NCBI GenBank assembly: GCA_034008185.1
Contig: CM067085.1
Span: 75,566,275-75,630,274, forward strand
DNA: 64,000 nucleotides
DNA from: Gorsachius magnificus
Lineage: Eukaryota > Chordata > Aves > Pelecaniformes > Ardeidae
Reading direction: 5' to 3'
This document shows, one piece after another, positions 55,698 to 64,000 of this stretch. The first letter of the stretch is position 1; every line of letters begins with the position of its first letter. The notes beneath the pieces were generated by a model. The model saw nothing but the letters and a program-made list of their open reading frames with translations, did no database searches and was not told the DNA's origin. A program made the translations under genes and the position numbers.

Positions 55698-57065
55698 AAG
55701 CATTTAAACCTTCTGCACAGTTCTATGCTATTTATTCCATTTTTAGGGAGAGCAGGGCAAATCTGGAATCACTTAACAAAAAATTAGTTTCACTGTTGCT
55801 TCACACCTTGGGTAAACAGTTGGACCAATGACATAGAACCTGTATTTCCAACCTTCTGCCATGCATGCAAGTCAAAGCAGAATCCATTTGCAAATAGGAA
55901 TTGTCCAACCACCAAGCTCCATTCTCTGCCTGTTTTCTGTGGCTTGCTTTTCCCACACAGCTCCGAACACTATGACACACAGTGCAGAAATTACAGCTAT
56001 GCGTGATGCACTGATGAAAGCCCAAGCTCGCTTTTCCTTGTCGCTTCAGGAAGAACAAGTGCATTTTTTCTTTCACCTTGAATTTTGGACTATTGATGCT
56101 AACTTTGCACAACTGTTAAAGATGACTAAAAAGTTTTTAGAAAAAAAGTCAGTGTTCCATTGAGGTTCTCTTATCTTGATCTTTTATTTATGCCCCTTCT
56201 TACTGCAATCAATCATCCCCCATTAGGCACTACTTTCAACTTGCACTGCAGGTAAGTTATAGCAGATATGCAGTCAGTCCACAAACTTGTATGGATTGCC
56301 ACTAAAGCAATAGTTGTATTTAATTGGCAAAAATGTTAAGTGCGTATATATAATATACACAATTGCCTCTGAAATTATTACCCACGGGTGGTGTCTGTCA
56401 TCATGCTGCTAGAGAAATATTAACACTCAATGCCTGCAGGTTCCTGTGAGTGCTTGCACATAGCTTTATTGATCATGTGGAAATGATGAGCTGGTGTTGA
56501 CTGTCTAAAAGACTTTAGCACACAACATAGGGTAAAACCTCCTGAGGTCAGCTTAAGTGTATGCTTCAGGGATTTGGTGTTAATTTTTGGATGGTTCTAG
56601 TTCATACATGGTGTTAATGTACAAGTACAGTATTTAGTATGATATTCATCATCTAAGAAAATAACTGTACTTCATCAGGACCTCAGACAGTGACAATGCT
56701 GGATATTAGAAACCTAGTGATATGCAATGGGAGCTTAATGTAGCACTGTTTCATTCCCACGCATGTCCTATTTCTATGTATTGTATTCAGTAACCAGTAC
56801 AGATAGTTATTACTTGCCTGTTCTGATTAGTGATAAAAGAGAATGTTGCACTCACTGTACTTTCCTAGATAAAGATGTAAAGATGATGGTCTGAGTAGAA
56901 GAACAGAATCAAAGGCCATACTATCTAGCAGTATTGCATCACTGGGATGCAGTGACCTCAGCACCGTTCACTTGCCTTATTCCAGAAAGGAGTAAAGTAT
57001 GTTCAGACTCTGCCTATTCCACTGTACTACGTTAGCTGTGCTACCAAAGTTACATGTTTATATTT

Positions 57066-57967
57066 GGACCTGTCTTGTTTAACATACTATCAGTTAGGTG
57101 CAGGCAGCAGAGTAGACTCATCAGGTTTCCAGATGAGCCCAAATTGTGCGGAGCCACCTGGTATGCTTGAGCGCAGGGCTGCCATTCAGAGAGCTGGAGG
57201 AACGGGGTGACAGGGACCTTATGAAATTCAAGGACAAACGTGAAGTACCACACGTAGGAAGGAATGGCCCCTTGCAATGGTACAGGCCAGGGAGCAGCGC
57301 TGCTGAGAAGGGCCTGGGGGTCTTGGCAGGGAGCGAGCTGAGCAGGGGCCTTTAGTCTGTCCTGGTAGTAAACAAGGCCAGCAGCATCCTGGGCTGCATT
57401 AACAGGAGCATGGCCAGCAGAGAGATGTGACTATCCCCTTCTACTCTGCACAAGCTAGGCAGTATTTAGACGCTCTAGCCCAGTTCTGGGCTCCCCAGCA
57501 ACTGAAAGACATGGATAAACTGGAGAGTTCAGCAGAGGGCTGCCAAGATGTCTTGGGGCTGGAGCACTCTCAGAGGCTGAGAAAACTAAGCTTGCTCAAC
57601 CAGGAGGAAAGAAGGCTTTCTGGGGACCTAAAAGGAGGCCTCCACCTTCCTGCTGCCTACAGAGAGTTTATAAAGAAAATAGGGTCAGGCTTCTTGTAGT
57701 GGGGCATGGTGGGAGGATAAGAGACAGCAGGCACAAATTGAAATGAGAATGGCTCAGAGTGGATCGAAAGGGGAAAGCTTCCTCCCAGTGAGAACAGTCA
57801 GGCTGTAGAGCAAACTGCCTGGGGAGGTTGTCCAGCCTCTGTCCTTGGAGGTCTTCAAGACATGGGCAACCTGGGCTGAGTCCATGGCTGCGCTTGCTTT
57901 GAGGAGGAGTTGGTCTACAGACTCCCTGAGGTCCCTTCCCACCCCGCTTACTCTCTGATTCTGTGAA
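57066..57967 (+). mobile_element. CR1 LINE fragment, about 0.9 kb
   Basis: Sense CR1 from GGACCTGTCTTGTTTAACAT through GGTTTCCAGATGAGCCCAAA, GCATCCTGGGCTGCATTAAC, GGCTGGAGCACTCTCAGAGG and GGAGGTTGTCCAGCCTCTGT to CTCTGATTCTGTGAAC. It covers much of the ORF2 C-terminal half but has several stops and frameshifts. It is the longest transposon remnant in the window. Confidence 0.85.
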
Positions 57968-58600
57968 CTTATAATGCAATCAGATAGTATTTACATATGC
58001 AAGTCATAGTAGAATCTAGCCCTTTTTCAAACATCAGTTAGCCTATGGTCAGACAACGTAGCACATTGCCTTTATTAATTACTCTTTGAGCAAGGCTACT
58101 AAGTTCTGCCGTAAGGCTGAAATGCGCTTTGCATGGCTGTGTATTGACTGACCATGCACCAGGAAAGCAAGGCTCAGCGCAGTGGCTGTTGCTTTCATTG
58201 CAGCTCTCATGGAGCGCCTACCTGCTGACATTTTCTACCCATTTCTTCTTATGCCAGTTATGTCATTTAAGTAGCTCCTTTTGCTTTTACTCCACTGATT
58301 TATTTAGAAAGCTATTATGAAGCAAAAAACCTAGGCGTTTCCTCATCTAGTTTTTGTTCTGGTAGGCGAAACAAGCCTCTTTCAAAGACTGACCTTCTGG
58401 CCTCTAGACTTGAGGGGTCTTCACACAGCTTCAACCCAGCCCTCAACCGCTGGCGACCAGAATGAGCCAAAGTATCCAGATTAGGTCTTTTGCAGCGTGT
58501 TGGTGTTTCTCTGCTTGTACTGAAAACGCTTAGCCGGATACAACCGTGTAAATGCGGGAGGGTGAGCTGAGGCGAGCCCGAGGATCTGCCGCCAGCTCGG

Positions 58601-58714
58601 TTCCCGCCTCGGCGTGCTCGCTTCCCTCAGCGGCTCCGCTCCCGCCTCCCTCAGCGGTTGGGTTCCCTCAGCGGCTGGGTTCCCGCCTCGGCGGCTCGCT
58701 TCCCTCAGCGGCTC
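58601..58714. repeat. GC-rich direct repeat in SLC25A24 promoter or leader
   Basis: TTCCCGCCTCGGCG then GCTCGCTTCCCTCAGCGGCT occurs at 58601-58635 and again at about 58680-58714, 79 bases apart. Further CCTCAGCGG units lie between them (58648, 58665). Confidence 0.75.
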
Positions 58715-58909
58715 GGGGGAGGGCGGGCCCCCTGGTGGCGCCCACCGCCCTCCCTCCTCCCCTTGGCCGCTGAGGCGGGTCCGGGCCGGCTCCTCCTCCG
58801 GCAGCTGCGGGCCTTGGCAGCAGCGCAGGCGGCGCCGCCCGCCCGCCCACGCCCAGCCCGCAGGAGCCGAGGGGCGCGCGTCCCGCTGCCCCTGCCGCGC
58901 GGCTCCGCC

Positions 58910-59095
58910 ATGATCCAGCTCCTGCGACGCTTCGTGTTGCCGGCGGCCTCCTGCGACGGCAGCAGGGATGGCGAGTCCCGGTACGCCAACCTCTTCAGGA
59001 AGCTGGACCTCAACGAAGATGGGAGGGTGGATATCGCCGAGCTCCAGACGGGCCTCCGGGCCATGGGCATCCCCCTGGGGAAGGAGGCGGAGGAG
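58910..59095 (+). CDS. SLC25A24: SLC25A24 first coding exon (rest outside window)
   Basis: Codes the first 62 residues of the short Ca2+-binding mitochondrial carrier SCaMC-1, which exchanges ATP-Mg for phosphate across the inner mitochondrial membrane in a Ca2+-dependent way. The full protein is about 475 aa, with an EF-hand N-terminal domain and a six-helix carrier domain. Seen here: MIQLLRRFVLPAA, RYANLFRKLDLNEDGRVDIA and ELQTGLRAMGIPLGKEAEE. The first EF-hand loop is canonical: Asp33, Asn35, Asp37, Gly38, Asp41, Glu44. The donor GAG|GTAGGA is at the same place as in the human protein (after DAEE). I found no second exon up to 64000, so intron 1 is at least 4.9 kb. Family assignment is by recall; the carrier domain cannot be checked here. 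Confidence 0.9.
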
Positions 59096-62000
59096 GTAGG
59101 AGCGGGCCGGGGCGCGGCGGCGGCCCTTCCCCGGTCTTCAGCCGCTTCACCCCGGCGCTGCCGCCCGGCGGAGCAGCCGCTGGGGAGCGGGCTCTCTGGG
59201 CCCCGGGGGGGGAGGGCGAGGCGCGGCCAGGCCGCCCCGTGAGGGATGGGGCGCTGCCCGGCTGGGGCTCGCCGTGACCCGGGGCCAGGCGGCGCGTCGG
59301 GGTCTGCTCCAGAGCCGGCAGCCGCGTCCGGGGGCTGCGGGCCGCTCCGGGCTGCCCCTTCCCCGCTGCGGCTGTCCCTTTTGGGGGCGGCCGGGCTTAT
59401 TCATCGTGTGTCGGCTCTTGACTTCCTTTAACTCTTTGTTGTGTGATATTTGATAGCATATTCCTCCTTCAGCATGATAAAGGGTTTTGTCTGTCGCTAT
59501 GTGTGTTGCATGATCTAGGTCAGACTAAATTAAGGCTTTCTTTGGGCAGCTGGTAAGTAAATATGTATAAACAGTAGGTTGCAATATGTGATCTAGTTAT
59601 TGAAGCTAGGTCTCCATGAATACATGGACATGGAAGCAAATCTTCTTGGCATGGGCTGTGTCTGATACCATGGCCCTTCCGATTAAAAATGCACACATGT
59701 AACAGCGGCCATCAAACCATGAAACTGGCAGGACACCCTTCTTGGGCTGTGGATTCTGCAGTGATTGGGTGGGACTATTAAATTCCTTTGTCCCCTGTTA
59801 CCCATGTGGTGCCCTCACGAGTCATCAAGCTTTCCAGTGCAATGCGGAGTTACTCTAGCGAATTTGACCTGTACCTGGAAGAGGAACTTTTCTTTCCTAG
59901 TTGTTTTCAGTAATCCCCAGGGATCAGAATATACAATCATTTAATAGACAGTTCTGTAGGCCTAAGTATTTCTGTGGTAAGGGAAGTTTGGGCTGAAAAG
60001 GCACGCATTGGTTCAGTTAGGCTGAACAGGTACAGCTGAGATCTGTGCTGGAGCTATTACCGTAATAGTCCTCTTCTTTATTTCAGTATAAATAATGGTT
60101 ATAGAATCATAGAATCATTAAGGTAGGAAAAGACCTCCAAGATCATCAAGTCCAATCGTCAACCCAACACCACCATGCCTACTAAACCGTGTCCCGAAGT
60201 GCCACGTCTACACGTCTTTTGAACACCTCCAGGGATGGTGACTCCACCACTTCTCTGGGCAGCCTGTTCCAATGCTTGACCACTCTTTCAGTAAAGAAAT
60301 TTTTCCTCATATCCAATTGAAAACTCCCCTGAAGATGGCATTTCACTGCCGTGCCTGTACTAGCCCTTGCATGCTCTCTGAAAGAGGTTCAGGAAAGTGG
60401 ACTTAAATTTTGACTGCAGTGTTGAGAGATATGTTGGGTCAATAATTCAATTCCAGTGACCTTATACAAATTGTGGGATGCTCTGCCAATTCTTTCCCAT
60501 GGTTTCATTACTTTGTCGCTATTTTACCTCTTTTTGGCATATGTCATTCTCTGTCTCGTAGACTTAATGGAAAAGTGTTCAGCAGGCCTCTTGAGTTGAA
60601 TGATGCTTATGTGAGAGTGTAAATGAAAGCGCACTTTCACTTCAGTATTGCTTCTGGTCAAAATCATCTTTACAATAAGTACATTTTGTGTTCACAGTTT
60701 TTGGTGTATAAAGGAGGGACAGTTTGGCCTGTTTGCTTATCCATGAGAGTTGTCAGTATTAGCAGCACGCTAGTTACGAATTTCAGTCACACATTATATA
60801 CACATTGTTGAAAACCTGTTGTACCAGTTTGACTGTAGGCATTTGGGGTTTTTACTTACATTGAAAACATGGGAATAAGTGACCAGTTAATTTTCCTGGA
60901 TTTAACAAGAGTGGTCTTCCCATATAATTTGCTGCGAGCGCTGAGACACAAGTGGCATGTTTCTTAAGTTTGGAGCGACTTAGAAATAAGTTCCAAGCTC
61001 TTTCCCAGGATTGGTGTGATGCCTCTCATTAGTAGCATACCTCTGAGTATCTGTCAAATTCTTCTCGGTTGCTACATGATAAATTGGAAATGAAACCCGT
61101 GACATCAACAGCGATAAGCTAGACTTACCTGGCTGTAATGGAGAGCAGGAACTAGCTGTCTTTAGTTGCTTAAGAAACGCAGAGTAAACAAAATAAGCCA
61201 TGAGTCATGGTGCACATTTGAGAGGGGTGGAAGAATTGCTGGAGGGCACTGAAACTTCTATATGCTCACTATTTTAAACTTAATGGTAGGCACGGTTTGA
61301 ACTAGAAACTAGACTGGTTATGTATAATTGTTAATAACTAGACTTGGCTTCTTTCCTGTCTTTACGTAGCTAATCTGCTTCCTGCACTTCCTTGCAGCTC
61401 GAAGTTGCCTTCTCCCGCTTACTTCACTTCAAGCTCTGAAGTGACAAATTCCATAAAATGTCTTTTTACTATTTGTTAAAAAGGTATTTTAGTAATGAAG
61501 TCAGATAATGAATCCTATTTATGTTTGGAGAGGCCGAAGTAGTCTTATAATTACTAATGAGTAAGGAAACGAGACGTGGAAATATTACACAGTATTGCAA
61601 AGTGTCAGCGACTGAACTGCTCAGCCCTGCCGGCACAGTGGCACTACAGGGTGGGCAGACCTTGGGGTATCCTAAGGCAGAGTGGGCTTCGGTGCCTCAT
61701 GGCTGGGTTGGGGTCTCAGGCCTTGCACTGTTGTTATGTTGTAGGTGCAGGTCTGGGTTAGGTTTCCAAAACCACTCTTGCACGTCTGGCTTCTGTTGCA
61801 TGGGATGAAATCCTCATACGTGGGAATTGGTCACCGTACTGGGGGACACAGCTGCTTCCTGGCTAACTCCTGGTGAGGGACCATGTGAGTGTCACTGTGT
61901 TTCGCTGCAAAGCCAGTTGGTTCATCCCAAGTCGTCATCTTCACAGTACAAATTAGTGTTTGTGCTACTACTATGACTTTTCTCTTGAAATGTAATTCCT

Positions 62001-64000
62001 CTCTAGAAGGACAATGGATGTCTTTAAAAGATACAAAGCTGCGATCCATTTGAGTAGTAGACTACTGGCATGCTCTTTTTATTTGACCTTTTGTCAGTTA
62101 TCTTGGCAGTTTTATTCATGTTTAATGTATGATGAGACACACTTTTAGGTGAAGTAACATTGTAGATATGAGAACTGACGTGAAGCCACGCGGTAAGCTT
62201 TGGAGATAGGTTGCATGTCCCTCTAAGGAAGAATTTTTTTCCCCATAGCAAGACATCATAAGCACAATGCGACAGAGCCTCCCAACTTTGTGTTCTACTT
62301 GACCTGCCTCATGTTGGTATCTGACAGACAAAAGCAAACCACTGGAAAATCTGGAACGTGTGCTGCTTAGAGGCTGCTGGGATGACTCCTGTTTTATATT
62401 GTAGTATATTACCCGCCAGGAATGGGTAACTTTGCAAAGCTTTACAAAAGATTCCTGACATAATACATCAACACCTATGAAGAAGGAATTCAGTGTGGTG
62501 ACAGTATCAAATGGCACTCTACGAACAACATTAACAGCTATTGTACGGTCACTTTGATTAGTGGAGTTGTCCAGTAGAGACACAAAATAGATGCTGGGAT
62601 CAGATCTCAAATGATCTCATCCTGTGTCTTCAGAATGCCGTGAGTCTCTTAGGCGGGAGTACCATAAATGGTGCGAGTGGTTATATGAAGTACTATTTTT
62701 GTTCACCCTTTCCTTCTGTGGCAATCAGTCCTTACAGCAAACCTGCAGGAGGCAAACCCTGTATCTCAAGCTTCAGTTTGGGGTAGGAACAGCCAAACAT
62801 TCAAATTCAGGCACTATTTATACTTTGAGTCCTGGAGCTAGGAGTAGAAAGATGTTATTGAAATGAATAACTACATTCTGGAAACGGTATAATGGTCTTA
62901 TTTGGACTGACTGTCAGGTTTTTACATAAGTATTTGGCTACGTTAAGGCTCCTTTAGATTAGGAAGCAGTTGGAGGAGACACCTGTGTGTGGTAGAAATG
63001 GGGCCCAACGAGACTAAATTCTCAGCCATCAGAATATGGTCTGTTTAGAGTAATTGACTGTGTTTATGAAAAATTAGTCCAACAAAGTCTGAAGACGCTC
63101 AGAATGCTTGAAGTGTGTTGCTGGGTTTAAACCAAAGAAAATTCAGAATTCTGTCAAGTGAGGCAGGCCCCTGTGCTGTGTTACAGTGCTGTGTCCCACC
63201 GTGAGAGGGTGGGTGAGAACAGGGCCAGGTGCCTGTCGTTGCCTTCCGTGCTTTTCTCTGGCCTCTAAAAACTGCAGTTAGGTAGTGCTTCAGAGCTTGA
63301 ACGTACATAGCTGTTCTTAGTCCAGAAAGCATGTACTTGTTTAGTGACTGAGCTAAATATGTCCTCGAATGTTTCTACACGGTTTTATTAAGATTTTGCG
63401 CTTTTCTTAATTTTGGCAACTTCCCTTACGTGGCAGAACTGGAAGGCTAGTAGACCAAGTTAACTGAAGCCTCATGGTTATGTTGTAGCTTGTCTAGGAA
63501 CATACAAAAAGCACTAGTTCCTTTGGCGCAACTTCTTAGAAGAAACACACAGTATCTGCTCTTAGAAATTATTATCGTATATGGTATGCAGATTCACAGT
63601 CTTACAAGCTTAAACACTTTCATGTCTGTGTGTTGTTCTTTATGTGAAATGAAGCTTTCTCTCGCCTTAATAGCATGTCAAAACTGGTACTATAGCTGTG
63701 GAGCAGACAGGCATCTTCAACTGTTTTTTACCAGAACAGATGTCACATCATGTGATTGTAGAAAACTGGAACCACTTAGTTGCTTTTCAGGTCATAATAG
63801 GTGTTATGGTTATGTCTGATTATGGGGACTTAATTGTGAAATACCACAAACACCTTCCATAAAATATCTGACTTCAGTTGCAAACAAACGTGTAAGTCGC
63901 TATTTCATTTCAGTGTGTACAACTTCAGAAGCTTTCAACTGATATGTGCTGTAGTCTCCAAGTCTCCATATGAAAGAGCAAGATGAATATAAGTTTGTTT
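59096..64000 (+). other. SLC25A24: SLC25A24 intron 1 (partial)
   Basis: A non-coding stretch after exon 1, with one CR1 copy at 60102. An open frame of 162 codons on the minus strand (62610-62122) has no recognisable domain and is probably chance. Confidence 0.7.
60102..60345 (-). mobile_element. CR1 LINE 3' fragment
   Basis: The plus strand opens with ATAGAATCATAGAATCATTA, followed by AAGACCTCCAAGATCATCAA, CCAGGGATGGTGACTCCACC, GGCAGCCTGTTCCAATGCTT and TTTTTCCTCATATCCAA. This is a classic CR1 3' end in reverse orientation, 5'-truncated. Confidence 0.93.

Larger units (their letters stand above)
49971..58550. other. Head-to-head spacer between EEIG2 and SLC25A24
   Basis: About 8.6 kb between the two CpG islands, holding four CR1 fragments. 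No host coding exon is supported. Confidence 0.7.
58550..59400 (+). promoter_or_regulatory. SLC25A24: CpG-island promoter of SLC25A24
   Basis: A GC- and CpG-dense block upstream of and over SLC25A24 exon 1. It includes a direct GC-rich repeat (58601-58714). The transcription start is not resolved. Confidence 0.65.

Noticed and set aside
57427..57699. Open frame with LEHSQRLRKLSLLNQEERRL
   Set aside because: This is a fragment of decayed CR1 ORF2, not a host gene.
62122..62610. Minus-strand open frame of 162 codons in SLC25A24 intron 1
   Set aside because: No recognisable domain, no splice or promoter context. An open frame of this length is expected by chance in 64 kb read in six frames.

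Overview
The window is nuclear DNA from a bird. It holds four vertebrate protein-coding genes with short, spliced exons and GT-AG introns, CpG-island promoters, and many 5'-truncated CR1 LINE copies ending in the ATTCTATGATTCTATG-type tail, plus two copies of an LTR-like repeat common in avian genomes. I cannot name the species. I saw no CRISPR array, rRNA, tRNA, bacterial or phage gene.

Layout, left to right. (1) 1-8.1 kb, minus strand: PRPF38B, a spliceosomal PRP38-family factor. All exons are present except the end of the RS-rich last exon, which runs off the left edge. (2) 8.1-11.4 kb: head-to-head spacer with two CpG islands. (3) 11.4-20.0 kb, plus strand: HENMT1, the piRNA 3'-end 2'-O-methyltransferase; its coding sequence (378 aa, six coding exons) is complete. 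(4) 20.0-23.8 kb: tail-to-tail spacer. (5) 23.8-49.6 kb, minus strand: EEIG2 (FAM102B), complete, 360 aa in eleven coding exons, with a 13.6 kb first intron. (6) 49.6-58.5 kb: second head-to-head spacer, with a cluster of CR1 insertions. (7) 58.5-64 kb, plus strand: first exon of SLC25A24, the Ca2+-regulated mitochondrial ATP-Mg/Pi carrier, followed by the start of its first intron.

From established knowledge, this is the order seen in mammals on human 1p13 (SLC25A24 - FAM102B - HENMT1 - PRPF38B) with the same relative orientations, so it is a conserved block, not a cassette with a shared function. The genes act separately: nuclear splicing, germline small-RNA modification, a C2-type adaptor protein, and mitochondrial nucleotide transport.

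I did not find a new biological system. The points most worth a second look are: a cluster of reading-frame breaks confined to PRPF38B (RS exon and one donor), most simply assembly indels; a weak donor before the short last intron of PRPF38B whose retention would remove the RS domain; a tandem donor/acceptor choice at the SAM-binding motif of HENMT1; LTR-like copies on either side of the HENMT1 promoter; and a CR1 copy with an intact 134-codon reverse-transcriptase tail.
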